Part shown: one piece after another, positions 23,832 through 35,464 of the stretch
Position numbering within the stretch: position 1 is the stretch's first letter
Layout: each line of letters starts with the position of its first letter
Notes under the pieces: model-generated
Database searches by the model: none
Told to the model about the DNA's origin: nothing
Seen by the model: only the letters and a program-made list of their open reading frames with translations
Made by a program: the position numbers and the translations under genes
Assembly (NCBI RefSeq): GCF_030272615.1
Contig: NC_081412.1
Coordinates: forward strand, 139,826,747 to 139,888,746
DNA: 62,000 bases
Direction: 5' to 3'
DNA from: Cryptomeria japonica
Lineage: Eukaryota; Streptophyta; Pinopsida; Cupressales; Cupressaceae

Positions 23832-24444
23832 TGTCTGCGAGAAGTGATAACCAAGTCAAAATTTGATGTCGGTTGTAGATCACTTGCAACTCCAAGCAAT
23901 AGATGATCGAAGATCAAAATAGCTGAATGAAGAGAAATCTAAATGAGAGAAAATAGAGATAAAGAAGAGAATTTTGAGAAGACTCTCATTGAGCTATCAC
24001 TGAACTAGTGAAGGTGAGAGTATAGTGCTTATTATATAGAAAAATAATAGCATATACATCCAAGAGGTGCATTAAATCGCACTCTTCATAAAAAGTGGGA
24101 GGTTTTACTTTCCTAGTAAATGCCAAAACATGTGGCAAAACCTCCTTACATGAAAACAAAAAGAGTTAAAAAGGTGGCACATAAAGTTGAAAGAGGGTGA
24201 GAAACCCAACTACCCCATAACCCTCTTAGAAAATGACAAAATATTGGTTATGTGAGGTGGCACAACAAGCCAAAAGAGGGTGGGTAACTCAACTACTCAT
24301 GAGTAGGTGGGAGTAACACATGTAGCTGAAGTATTTTGCCACATGTCCTAATATTAACCACTCCTAATAACTTAAGCAAAACTTAAACAATGTGCAGGAA
24401 AATAAAAACCCCCTAACATAAGAAAAAGAAACGCTACACTAACA
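23832..24444 (-). mobile_element. Solo LTR, copia element 3 family, inverted
   Basis: It is the reverse complement of the LTR type at 16025-16645 over most of its length, including the GGGAGTGGGAGTT and CTCACCTTCACTAGTT segments. It ends CTACACTAACA at 24444 and begins TGTCTGCG at 23832. No internal coding lies beside it. The 5-bp flanks (AAACA/TTGTA) do not match, so the solo state may follow decay or deletion. Confidence 0.8.
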
Positions 24445-24926
24445 TTGTATAGTAGCCATGTGCCCCTCATCTTTGATCAAGACTAAGGAAATCTATGCAA
24501 CAAAATTATCCTAATTGAGATGCTCCAATGTTGCATACTAATGTCTCATCATCCTCTCCTTGTATTCAATCTACTTGTGAGAGAGGAGGCATAGGCAAGA
24601 ATGCACGCACACTGACTTCTCTGCATTTTTCGTTGCTGATTGATGATACTTGGCAGATAAAATATTATATTCAAGTTTTACTCATTTAAAGAGGAATACA
24701 CAACCTATTGAGATTTGAAACAAACTCAATAAAAACTCACTTTGAAGGGTTAGATTAGGTTATTTTTTTTTTTCTCCTTTTTTCCTTTTTTGTCTGTTAA
24801 AAAAATGATTTGTTGTGGGTTCTTTGTGGGTATGTTCAGGTATAGGATTCACTAGTATCTATATCCAATACAAATCTGTCTAAGTATGGAGTAGATTTTG
24901 AGTGAATCCTGTAACTATTTGATATA
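24445..24926. other. No gene seen
   Basis: Unassigned AT-rich spacer between two solo LTRs. Nothing supported. Confidence 0.5.
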
Positions 24927-25720
24927 TGTTAGATTGTCTTAGTTATAATGCTACTCTGTACATAAAGGCATTTATTGCTTATGTTAATGACGTAATAACA
25001 CCACATTAGCTACGTCTAAAAGTAATTGACAATTAACTTACAGCCACCTTATAACTTACCCATTTTATAATAAATAGAAGCCACACTCATTGAAGTGTGT
25101 GCCATTAAATTCTATCAAACTCAATGCCTCCATGTAAATAATAATTAATTATTTATTTAAGCCGACTCAAGTGGAGAAGGCGCCATGTAATAATTTGTAT
25201 TTAATCATTTGTCTAAGGCCGACTTAACAAAAGGTCACACTATTTCTATTTGAAAAGTCATCTCTCTTGAGGCTGCTGACTTCCCTTGAAGAGACACCAC
25301 GAATTGTATATAAGCAAGGCAATTCTCACTCATTTGATTATCCAATTCTCTTCAAGTCAGATCCAACGAATACAAGAGAAGTTTGCACTTCTACAGCAGA
25401 TCGAGTTTGATAGAAGAGCAGTTTGCACTCAAGGAGATAGTTGATAATCATCTTCAACATATTATCATATTGCTTCAGATTGACATTCAGCAAGGAGATT
25501 TATATCTGTTGTAGTTCGCACCTAGGAGAGGCGCCTATATTCATCATTGAATCGGCCTTAAATTTGGCCAAGTTGTAAAAACAGATTTCTGCATTATTCA
25601 ATAATATAAGAGATATCATTCGCTGGGTTTTTCTCCCTCAAGAAGGAGGGTTTTCCCAGGGTACTTGCTGTGTTAAAGTGTTTATCAATTCTGTATTTCT
25701 GTTTATTTCGCATCTAATCA
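24927..25720 (+). mobile_element. Solo LTR of a copia-like element
   Basis: It begins TGTTAGATTGTC and ends ATCTAATCA, near-perfect inverted ends over about 794 bp. A TATA box (GTATATAAGC) lies near 25310. The conserved CGCTGGGTTTTTCTCCC and GGTTTTCCCAGGGTA block is at about 25622-25662, matching the LTR at 1683-2395. No primer site or polypurine tract adjoins it. The flanks ATATA/TAAAA are only loosely similar. Confidence 0.7.
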
Positions 25721-26843
25721 TAAAAACAAAACCACCTACAAGCATATTCCATTATCATAATTAGATTTAATCTATTCAAGCAGAAAGAGCTGGGTAGTTG
25801 GAACATGAGAGGGGTTGCGCTGGTCTGTTGTCTACCATGCCCAAGGAATGGTTTCTTCTAACTTCCTTGCTAGACTTGGTGGCCCATGTGGCTCACCCTT
25901 CAAGTCCATTACCCATACAAGTCTTACCTTATGGGTTTGTCATAGAGGGTGCAATTTGGCTCCTTGACTCCAAGGGTCTTTGTGACCACTTGTGAGACCC
26001 TCGTTGCTACTGGATTACACCTCTATCCATCCCTCACAAGATGCATAAACAAACTTATTCGATACATATGGAATTAGAGTGCATTAAATAACCAGCCACT
26101 ATATTATCAACAACTACAGTCTGATATAATTCATATTACAGATTTGTTTCCTTATGGCCAATGCATATTCCAGCAGATTAACAGAGATACCATTCAATAG
26201 AATCTACATATAAATTACTATGTCTTCATTCAGATATGCATAGTGAAGTAACAACATATTATTCAGTAAATATCTATTCCTAGCATCTGAACATACCTTA
26301 GTTTTATGCAATAATAGCATAGTGGTTAGATGTTATACTGTTACTGAATATCACCTTCCAATGGGGTGTTTTCTGCATTAATAATCTTTCCTCCTCAGAT
26401 TGTTACATTCTGATGTGCCAGTGTCTCTTCTAATTACCACGGGTTCCTTCTTTTTGTTTCAGCAATTCACTTTCTTTATTTTTTATAAGTATGTGTCTGT
26501 ATCGTGCCAAAAGGCTGAGTTTTATGGCCTGATTCTATGAAAATACTAATAAGAATTTTTTTTTGTGGTTCTTGAATATGTTCTTCGTACTTCTTATATG
26601 ATGGGAAAGGATGTTCCAGGAGACATGTCTCTTGTCTCTTGGTAAATCGTTTACCATTGCCTTCTCTAAACCGTACTCTTTTTTATAATCCAATCGATAA
26701 TATTATAATCACTGCCCATAATATCGATTATTCTTATGTTCACTTTAGTCATCGATTAGAATATTATTTACAATATGATTAAGGGATATTAATTATTGGT
26801 TTTATGGCTGTTATTACCGTTAATGATTCTTATCGAATCAAAC
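25721..26843. mobile_element. Probable old LTR remnant, no intact gene
   Basis: The part at about 26700-26840 matches 52960-53060 inside the LTR at 52187-53793 (shared CATCGATTA, ACAATRTxxTTARGGGATRTT). The rest is unassigned. It is the landing site of the hAT-type element at 26844. Confidence 0.45.
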
Positions 26844-27561
26844 CTAAGATACCGGTTGTTGGCATTTTAGGTTGGGTCCGGGTCCTAGTTCTTGCCTGGT
26901 CTTGGTCCTACCCAGGTTCTCCCTAGGTTCCACCTGGGTCCTGCCCAGGTGCATGGGTTCTCTGTGGGTCCTACCACATAGAACCCACAGAGAACCCATC
27001 CACTTGGGCAGGACCCGGGTGGAACCTAGGTAGAACCCGAGCGGACCCAAGAGAACCTAGGCCCCTGGGTTCCCAAAAACGGGGCCCACGGGTCATAAAA
27101 ACACAAAAACCAATAAAAAAATACTTTTTTTTAATATTTTTTAAACATGTAAATCCATGTCTCTCTGATCTTTTCCAATATGTTTCACTGGCCTGCTCTT
27201 AATTCTGTTCTTATCCTCTACATAAGGCTGCTCATATATTCTCTTGTTCTATCGCACCAAGCTGTTCTAGACTACTGTAGATCTGCTTTTATTTATGTCC
27301 TTATTCTGTTCATCCTTCTGTCCTAATGCTATTCTTATTCATCTCTGTCATGCTCTAACTTAGGATCCTTTTTCCGTTGTTGAATGATGTTGTATTATAT
27401 TATTCTCTGTAATATCTGATATGTTTATAACTGCTGTAATATATCATTGCAGCAGTCACATTGTATATTTCATTTTTGTATGGATTGTATCATTGTAATA
27501 ATCAATAATGGTAGTGATAGTTTATAAATTATATAATTATATTTTATAATTTTGATGTTTG

Positions 27562-27601
<40 letters not shown>

Positions 27602-27688
27602 GACGAACCCATACCCATACCCAAGATTTTTTTTTTTTGCCGAATCCGCGAATCCGTACCTAAATCAGAATCCAAACTGGTAACTTAG
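26844..27688. mobile_element. Small non-autonomous hAT-type element, copy 2
   Basis: The left end is CTAAGATACCGGTT and the right end reverse-complements to CTAAGTTACCAGTT. Identical 8-bp target duplications AATCAAAC lie at 26836-26843 and 27689-27696. The GC-rich 230-bp head with GGGTCC/GGACCC inverted words matches copy 1, as does the tail (GACGAACCC...CGAATCC-G-GAATCCGTACC). It is longer than copy 1 because of extra AT-rich sequence and an (AT)n tract at 27564-27596. No transposase. Confidence 0.88.
27564..27596. repeat. (AT)n microsatellite
   Basis: About 16 AT units inside hAT-type copy 2. Confidence 0.95.
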
Positions 27689-27962
27689 AATCAAACAACA
27701 TCTAATCCCTCAAATCAATATTACTTAGTATTATATAAGTCTTTCCTTAATCGGTATTCTTGAATTTGCATATGTGATCTTAATTAATTATTATTGGATA
27801 TATATTAATGTTGTATACATAACTTATTATCTGCATTAATGAATCATCATATAGTTGTGTGAATAATAATAATAATATGTGAGGGCATATTAATAATCCA
27901 TTTTATTATTTTATGAGTCTGATTATTAAATACTATATATATATATATACATATATATATAT

Positions 27963-28785
27963 TAGTGTTCCATGGGGATGCGTCCCCCCCCTTTTTGGCC
28001 ATGTCTCCGAGAAGGGGACGTCTCCGGGATGGGGGGATGGGGACACGACACCCCCCGCCGTCCCGCCACTGCCACCCAAGCGCCGCTAGAGACAGGGAGT
28101 CTCCGCGTCTCCCAGAGAGACATGGAGATGCCTCCACATCTCCTTGGGAGACATTTGGGCGTGTCCCTGTCCTTCGAGAGACGTGCAGACGTCTCTCAAG
28201 GGACGGGGAGACGCCTAGACATCTCCTGTCGCCCCCACGTATATGCATTATTTAAAATTAAAATATAAAAAAAAAGTGACTTTTTAAGTTTTTTGGGGGT
28301 TAAGGGGTAACTTTAATTGGACATGGGCCAATAGAAAAATAACACCTGACGCCTTTAGAAAATAATAAAAGTATTTTTGGCCTCGCGGGGTGCTGCCCCT
28401 CGACTGACCCCAACTTGGGGGCATTGCCCCCAAACCCCCGTTGAAAAATATAGGGGGAAACCACACCGATAGTAGTAGGGAAAATCTAACCTCTGAGTCT
28501 GATTAGGCTCCATATAACAACACAACTTAGAAATCTTGGTAATTGGTATTTAGATTTAGTATTTCAAATTTCCTATAGTCTCATTTGAAAATGTAATTCT
28601 TATACTGTAATACTGTCATACATCTTTTCAAAACTAGTTTTTCAAGTACTATATATATATGTATAACTATATCAGCACCACCACCCCGCCACCCCCCCGC
28701 CGCCGTGCCCCCGCCGTGCCCAAACTTAGGCCCTTGGTCCCCCCGTCCCGGAAACGCGTCCCCCGTCCCCAATGCTCGTGGAACA

Positions 28786-28788
<3 letters not shown>
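27963..28788. mobile_element. GC-rich hAT-type element with AGTGTTCCA ends
   Basis: The left end is TAGTGTTCCATGGGG and the right end reverse-complements to CAGTGTTCCACGAGC. It is flanked by ATATATAT on both sides, an 8-bp duplication that cannot be told from the surrounding microsatellite. The interior is GC-rich with GGGGATGCGTCCCC, many GGGGACGTCTCC-type words and an AT-rich centre. No transposase. The GGGGAYGCGTCCC word is shared with the insertion at 47991-48866. Confidence 0.65.
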
Positions 28789-28863
<75 letters not shown>

Positions 28864-28874
28864 TGTATGTATGT
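28789..28874. repeat. (AT)n followed by (GTAT)n compound microsatellite
   Basis: About 24 AT units (28789-28836) run directly into about 9-10 GTAT units (28837-28874). The tract abuts the hAT-type element's right end. Confidence 0.97.
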
Positions 28875-29397
28875 ACATTATTGTTATTATTTTACAATAT
28901 AGGGCATGAATATCGTTACATTTTACTGGACTAGTTACAGTTTGGATTGCACTACTGATCGATATAGGATGGGGATATGACAAATTCTAACCTTTGAAGT
29001 TTTGAACTGAGACAAATGCAAATGGCTGACTTCAGTCTCAGTCCAATAGGTGACTGTAGCTTTGTTAAGTTGTCCATGGCATCTGGCAGAATTGATTGCC
29101 TTAATAAGTTCTTCTGTTCTATATATTCTTAACTATTGCGAAGACTTGGCTGTGTTAGCAATTGTCAAGCTATTATTAGAAGTATTATTATTTTAAACTA
29201 ATCTCGGGAACTGACTATCTATTATTGAGATTTAACATTAATATAATTGTGCATTATTAATATGATTCTGCTTTTGAATTTGGTGTTTGTAGTTGTATGG
29301 TTTGCCCTCATAATGAAGAAAATGCTGTTGACTTTTTATGCTTCTTTATTTGCAATTGGTTTCTATCAATGTTTTCTGACTGTTAAAATATGTGCAG
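28875..29397 (+). other. Intron sequence upstream of the WD40 exon
   Basis: No repeat recognised. It ends with a plant-like acceptor (TTTTCTGACTGTTAAAATATGTGCAG) immediately before the exon at 29398. The preceding exon is not visible in the window. Confidence 0.5.
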
Positions 29398-29487
29398 CTA
29401 TGTCGATCCAGAAGCAGCTGTTGGATGTGGGGATGGAACAATTCGCATTTTTGACATGTACAGCAGTCAATGCTCTCGTATATTCAG
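29398..29487 (+). CDS. F-box/WD40 repeat protein, internal exon (WD strand segment)
   Basis: A 90-bp exon reads YVDPEAAVGCGDGTIRIFDM followed by YSSQCSRIF and the first two bases of an Arg codon. The acceptor AG is at 29396-29397 and the donor GT at 29488-29489. The GCGDGTIRIFD wording is a WD40 blade. Together with the exon at 54630 it matches, from memory of the family, plant F-box/WD-40 proteins such as Arabidopsis At3g52030. The splice phase is exactly completed by the G at 54630. Such proteins are thought to be SCF ubiquitin-ligase adaptors, but function here is inferred from family alone. Upstream exons, including the F-box, lie outside the visible coding sequence. Confidence 0.8.
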
Positions 29488-29662
29488 GTATACTTTTCAT
29501 GGTTTTGCACTGTGGACTATTTTTTCCTGTGCTTAACTGCAATGTATCTAAAATATTATTATAGCAAAATATTTGACTTATTAAGAAATTCTCAGTTTAG
29601 GTTTGCTTTGATCTCTGGTGAAGGAGTTGAGTTCAAACATAAATCAATACCGACATTCAGCT

Positions 29663-30038
29663 TGTAGGAGTAGGCATGTGGCTCCTCAACACCCCCAAGG
29701 ATCCCTACTAGACGAAATAGCTTCCACAAGAGAGAATGCCAAGATAACTTGCACCAATAATGCATAGATTGATAATGGTTGAATATCGTTGAATACAAAT
29801 GTACAGTAGGCCTTGCTTATGTAGGCAAGGTATGAGGTAGGATTACACAAGACGCTGACATGTGTCTTAATCTTATGCAATGAGACAACTACCTTTGATA
29901 CAAATATTAATTGCATGATGCAAATATTAATGCTTAGATAACTAAAAGTAAACAATGAGACATGGCTCCATTATAACTAACTTCTAGAAATGACACCCAG
30001 GATATAAGGATAACTAACTTAAGATACAAGCTAGGACC
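29663..30038 (-). repeat. 3' LTR (left part) of non-autonomous LTR element N
   Basis: It starts TGTAGGAGTAGG and matches 47867-49120 (without its insertion) over nearly its whole length, for example CAACACCCCCAAGGATCCC and GCTAGGACC. It is interrupted at 30038 by Element P and resumes at 46108-46182. It lies 175 bp downstream of the WD40 exon. Confidence 0.85.
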
Positions 30039-30739
30039 TGTTGTGACCTAATCACACATCACCCCATTCCAAATGGCCCCCCCTACTTTTAAGGCCCTCT
30101 CAGTCTTTTGGTTTTGATTTTTTGGGTCTTTTTGCGACAGTCTCGTCGATCCTCTGAGTTTGCAAGTGAGTGGGGTTAAATTTGATCAAGTCTGCAGCTC
30201 GTTTGAGCAATTTTTGCCAAGTTTGAAGCTCGTTTTGTCATTTAGACCTAAATTTTAGGGTTTGTGAAAAAATTGAGCGCTGCATTGGAATCAAGACCCT
30301 TTAAGGAACCTGCACGTGAAATTTGAGCAACTTTCTATTTTTAGAAAGTCCCTATTTTTTAGGGATTTCAGTGCCTCTCGGATTGGTCTAATTTTGCTGA
30401 AAATCAAACTTACTATTTTTAGTAATTTTCTATTTTTAGTGTCTTTGCGTCCTGTTTTGCCCGGACTCTGACATTTTGAAAACTTTTTATTTTTGGAAAG
30501 TCTATTTTTGGCAGGTTCTTCGTAGGCAGACACTAAAGACCAAGTATTCCTGAACATTCCTAAATCCGGAAAAGTAAAAAAAGCAGGCTAATTTGATAAA
30601 AAATGGCTAAGTGTGGGCATCCATTCCAGAAGTGGAAAGTGTGAAAATCTTTTAAGTCCGGCAAAAAATCCACCTCAAAATCTCAAAATGGCACTTTAAT
30701 TTGGAAACATTCAAAATTGATCAAGTTTGGAGAGAAAGA

Positions 30740-31410
30740 AAGCAATCTCCTCCATGCAGTGATTTTGGAAAGATGATGCCAAGGAAAGATGAAAAATTTG
30801 AAAATTTCACTATGCAATGATTTTAGCCCCCAAATGGAAGAATGGGCACTAGAATGAGGTAGCCATGGAAAATGTGAAAATGATGAAATTCCTTCCTCAG
30901 TGCCAAATGGCGCCCCAGTTTAGTGAAGGGCGTTGAAATTAGCGTGTCATGGAAAATTCAAAAAAATGAAAATTCCTTGACAAGGTTAAATTGGCGCCCA
31001 AGAGCCAAGAAGGGTGCCAAAATGAGGTGGTCAAGGAAAGTTAACGCCCTGGTCAGGTCAAGAGCGCTAAAATGGGAGGAGCATGGAAAAATTCAAAAAT
31101 CACAACTTCCTTTCTTAGGTGATTTTGGCACCCAAGTGTGGAGAGGGGCACCAAAATTGGTTTTCCATGAAAAATCAAGAAATGGTAAAACTCCTTTAGC
31201 ACAATTTAGCGCTCAAGTTTGATCAAGGGCGCTAGGATGAGTAGGTCAAGGAAAGTCAAGCAATGAAGGAATTCCTTCATAAGAGCAAAATGGTGCCCAA
31301 GTGTTGAGAATGGCGCCAAAATCAAGGCATCAAGGAAAAAACTTGAAATGTTGAAAATTCCTCCATGGTGAGTATTCCACGCCCAAGTCAAGGATTGGAG
31401 AAAATTTCCA
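30740..31410 (+). repeat. Array of palindromic cores with about 84-bp period (Element P)
   Basis: Eight cores of the form GGCGCC-C-AAGTG...GGCGCC (with variants) lie at 30825, 30909, 30993, 31043, 31127, 31208, 31292 and 31378. The spacings are 84, 84, 50, 84, 81, 84 and 86. Each core is an imperfect inverted repeat such as TTTTGGCACCC...GGGGCACCAAAA. The sequence between is similar but diverged (GTCAAGGAAA, AATTCCTT). It lies between the 5' end and the ORF, as in Element M. Confidence 0.8.
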
Positions 31411-32157
31411 AGGCAAGGAAAATCCAGGTCAAGGATGAACTGGGAACAGAAAATTCCCCTCAGTAAAAATTTTGAAAAATTCATTTTTATTGCATGAAAT
31501 CACATCCAAATTTCAAAATTCTTTCAGATTTGGATTTGTGAGAATTTTCTTTCTCCTAGAACTTGGAACCCTATTTTTGGAAAGTTCCTAAAAAACAGGA
31601 GATGGTGGAAAATCATTGAAAATATCCTCAGAGCAAGGAAAGTTCGAAAAACTTCAAGAAAATTCTTCCTAAGTCAAAGATTCTCTCCTGAAGTTTTCTC
31701 TCTCCCAAGGTTTTTTCCGCCAAGTGGATGGATAAAAAGAATCTTAATCTTTCAAAAATCCCTCCAAAATTCAAAAAATGTAAAGTTGGCAAGTTGGCAA
31801 CTTAAGAAGAAAGAATATTCCAAATCATGACGCATAACTCAAGGCATTAAAAGAAATTTCCATTTTGGAACTCGATAGTGGAGCCCATTTGCATGGCGTG
31901 TTGGAAAGGAAACTATGATGCATCAATAAAACAACTGCCCAAAATGACCTTTGCCAACTTAGCAACATGTTGGAGAAATTCTATATAAATGTGCAAGTAT
32001 AATTCATTTCTCACGTGCGAAGTTGGAGAAAGCAAAGTTGGAGGGGAAGTGCAAAAGTCAGACTTGGAGAATATTTTCAAGAAGCTTAGTTCGCGGAGAA
32101 ATTGCGGAATCAAGCAAAGCAACAACTATCACTAGACAGGCACAGATAAAAGCATAA
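31411..32157 (+). other. Element P leader between array and ORF
   Basis: A/T-rich, no gene. Repeated TTGGAAAG and GGAAAATTC words continue from the array. Confidence 0.5.
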
Positions 32158-32730
32158 ATGAAGGGATTCCTTCCAGAATCCAAGATGGTGTCCAGGTGGA
32201 AAGAAATCAGCTACACAAATCTAGGGACATTCAACTTGGCTTCTTTCAAGATCAGGATGTTTGGGACAGCCAGACATAATCCATCACCTACAGCTGCCAG
32301 GATTGTCAAAAGCGGAATTGTTGTGGCAGCAGGTTTTCCTCCATCTATTCAATGTTCGGAGTTGATCTTGGAATGCGCAAAACACTACAATCCGGAGAGA
32401 AGGGCTATTTTAACAAGTGGCAAGTTATTGGCCAACTTGACTCCGGAGGCTATTGGTGAAACCTTTGGAATTCCTTTACATCATTCCATGACCTACAGGA
32501 CTATGAATGGAGCTAGGCAGTATACGATGCAGGTCCTGACAGATGTGCGAAGATCATCAACAAGAGTTGGTTGCAGAAGCCCAAACCTCACATCTCTAAA
32601 ATGCCTAAGACGCTCACCAGTTTTGAACTCAAGCAGGAGTATGTGGATTTGATAATGATGTTAAGCAGGATAATGGGGTGTTCACATGCCATAAATTTTG
32701 AATCATGGATGTTTTTCTACATTGGCGAAC
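32158..32730 (+). pseudogene. Element P protein, N-terminal part (unrecognised family)
   Basis: The N-terminal 190 codons are homologous to Element M's ORF. VSRWKEISYTNLGTFNLASF pairs with MSKWSNIGDTNLGNFNVKKF, SGIVVAAGFPPSIQCSELIL with SGIIKAASFPPAVKCHELMI, and ESWMFFYIGE with KKWMFFFIQV. One frameshift occurs near 32534. The reading is cut inside a codon at 32730 by Element M and resumes in frame at 42001-42006 (GEL-MNANGIVDWARLIN). The block order recalls the 'putative plant transposon protein' and plant mobile domain families of angiosperm elements (a LAYLSEEAISEALHLP-like helix, then an SSYVIYAL helix). That is an inference, not a match I can verify. Confidence 0.75.
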
Positions 32731-33809
32731 TGTTGACGTGTATTTTGTACACAACCAATACACAGAATAAAATACCTAAAGGTACCTTATCCTCTCTTGA
32801 TTAAAGCCTCTGAATGCTGAAGATATCGCGAAAAGGATCAATCAGGATGACTTCAAGGTTCTTCGTTGTAGGATCTCTACGTGTGGATAAGCACCAGTGG
32901 TCGTTGTAAATGCTGTTTCTTCAAGGGGTCTTACGCACTTTCTGAGAAAGCTTGTCCATGTCACGCTCTTTAGATTTTCAGGAACAGGTTTTTCCTAATA
33001 CTAACAGATTATCAAAAAAGATTGAAAGATAAGGGTTTCAAGAAATGAATGCTAATCTAATCCTAAGAATGACTCAATGTAGGCTGGACTTGGTAAGATT
33101 CTACCAATTTCAGTATTGCCAAGGAATTACAACTCTACTGGAATTGATGCGATCTTCTAAGGTGATTAGTGATTTTCAAATCATCAAGGATTATGGATAC
33201 TATCATAAAGATACATATCAATTTTTCAATAACGATTGAATGTTCAAGCAATCTCAATATCTCTAGTTGACCACACAAGGCGTCCTTACAATCAGTAAGA
33301 AGCTAGTGGTTTGGATATGAATCTCACCAAAGATCAAGCACAACACTTAGTCCTTCAAACTTAAATACTACTTCGACTGAGAATGATTCAAGAAGATAAA
33401 CAACCATGAAGATAGCCACAAGTATTGCAATAAAACACCATAACTTCAATATTTTATTGATCTCAAAGCCAAATGGACAACAATTGTTCAAAATTTTCTC
33501 TTCACTTCAATCTTGCTACACAATAACTTTCTTCTCTCCAAGCTCTAACTATTATCTATCATCTAATCTCTCTATCTTCTAATGACAAAATGAAAATGAG
33601 TGAGGGTATATATAGCATCCTCAATTACAATGAATGGCCTAGATCGAAAGAAGATCAATGGCTAAGATTCTGACACCTAAACCCTAATTAGGGTTTGTTA
33701 CAAAAAAAATCTCCATTTAGATGAACATTATTAAATGCATAGCCAAATATTTAATTGGCACAAATATCGAGGAAATGCAGACCAATGAGAATTAAGATGC
33801 CACATCATC
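32731..33809 (-). other. Element M 3' non-coding region
   Basis: On the minus strand a TATATATA box (about 33616) is followed some 150 bp later by CAATAAAATATTG, like a promoter and a polyadenylation signal. It ends CACGTCAACA. The layout resembles an LTR, but no matching sequence exists at the element's 5' end. No gene. Confidence 0.55.
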
Positions 33810-34662
33810 CTATAACAACCTTTCTTCTAGAACCTTGTTCCCTTTCCTATGTTCTTTCTTAGCATATCCAACGAATCTGGACACAATTCCTTCAATCTCA
33901 GCAATAGGAATCTCAGGAAGATTCTTCATTCGTTCCTCCAAGTGAATGACCTGATCAAAAGCAGTGAGAAGAGCTGTTTCCGATCCAGGTTCGAGTTCTT
34001 TGATCTTCTCAATCAGGAGCATGGTAGTGAACATCAGGTCTCGTTGCTCATCTGTGATGACATTTTCCTCTTTGCAAAAGATGACTTTGACTCTATCCTC
34101 CAACTCATGGATGTCCACATCTATCTCAATCTTGATTCGCCTGCCAAGAATGGTACACAACACTTCAAACACCTTATCTTGAATTGGATGGATGACACCT
34201 TCAACTTGACTGCATTTGGTGTTGGTGTCCTCGAAAAGAACCTCTTTCATCTGGAGTAGAGCTGACCACTGTAGGAGGTTATGAGTTCCTCCATCCATTA
34301 TCTTTTCTTGCGCCAAGATCCGCCTTGGTGTTTGCCTGATTACTTGTAGCACAGGAATGATAACATCTCTAGTGTGAGCGAAAGCGGCCACGGTTATCAA
34401 TAGATTATGGATAATCTCAAGAACTTGGATAGCTCGATGGATTGTCTTCATCATTCTAGTTGCAAATTCAACTGCTACCGTGTGGGATTTATCAATCGAA
34501 GAGCTCATAAGCTGAACCAAGCTTTTGACCCTCTCTGCCTTGCCAACTGATTCAAGAGGAAGTGCTTGTAAAGGAGATACTGTTGGATCCTGACATCTCA
34601 AGGGCTGATTGAGATGACTAAAATAGCCTCTCCAAGCACCGACCTCTCTCTCAAGCTTCCTA

Positions 34663-34997
34663 TTCTTTCCAGTGGACCTTATACACTGGTTACACAACAA
34701 CCTCTCAAAGGAAAATCCCACCGAGGAGGGCAACGAGTAGGAGAAATGGAAGTTTGGGCTTTACAAGGTTTGGGTGTTGCTTATATCTTACACGAGATGC
34801 TTACTTTAAAATCTGACCATATGGATACTCGTGAAAAAATATTTGGTGCCATTTTCAACGGAGAACCAATGCCTAAACCTAGCACTCCTACAGAATCTTT
34901 CCGATTGCTCAGTAGAGAACTACGATCTTTAGCTCTAGAATTGAATCATACTATTCTATCTGAGATAGACTTTCAGATAGATAAGAAGGAAGTTTGA
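34663..34997 (+). pseudogene. rpoB: Plastid RNA polymerase beta subunit, C-terminal fragment (NUPT)
   Basis: About 110 C-terminal codons in frame to TGA at 34995-34997. Diagnostic segments are [35 protein letters not shown] and [19 protein letters not shown]. The upstream 90% of the gene is absent. Not functional in the nucleus. Confidence 0.93.
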
Positions 34998-35002
34998 TCA
35001 AA

Positions 35003-35464
35003 ATGAATCAAAATTTATTTTTTATGAGTGACCAGGATAAACACGAACAACTTCGAATTGGATTAGTTTCTCCCGAGCAGATTCTCGCTTGGTCTGAAAG
35101 AATATTACCTAATGGAGAAAGAGTCGGACAAGTTACTACAGAACGCACTTTAGATTATAGAACTTATGAACCAGTAAGAGATGGATTATTTTGTGAAAGA
35201 ATATTTGGACCTAAGAAAAGGGGAGTTTGTGCTTGTGTAAAACCTCGAATGATGGAAAATGACAAGGAAAACTACAACTACAATTTTTGTACTCAATGTG
35301 GAGTTGAACTTGCTATTGATCCTCGAATTCGAAGATATCGAATGGGATACATTAAACTGGCATGTCCAGTTGTTCATATTTGGTATTTCAAACGACGCCC
35401 CAGTTATATCGCGGATCTATTAGATAAAACTCGTAAAGAATTAGAAGACCCAGTATACTACGAT
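35003..35464 (+). pseudogene. rpoC1: Plastid RNA polymerase beta' subunit exon 1 (NUPT)
   Basis: Begins at ATG 35003 (or 35024), 5 nt after the rpoB stop, the usual plastid order. Segments [34 protein letters not shown] and [20 protein letters not shown], and the CAC...CTQC zinc cysteines, identify rpoC1. It ends at a group II intron 5' site, GTGTGACTTG. The frame is undamaged. Confidence 0.93.

Noticed and set aside
27965-28270. Three overlapping ORFs of 96-133 codons in the GC-rich block
   Set aside because: They occupy all frames of a biased GC-rich hAT-type element with inverted ends and have no protein motif.
33464-33620. A host gene promoter in the TATATATA region
   Set aside because: It lies in the 3' region of Element M with a nearby AATAAA and no following ORF.
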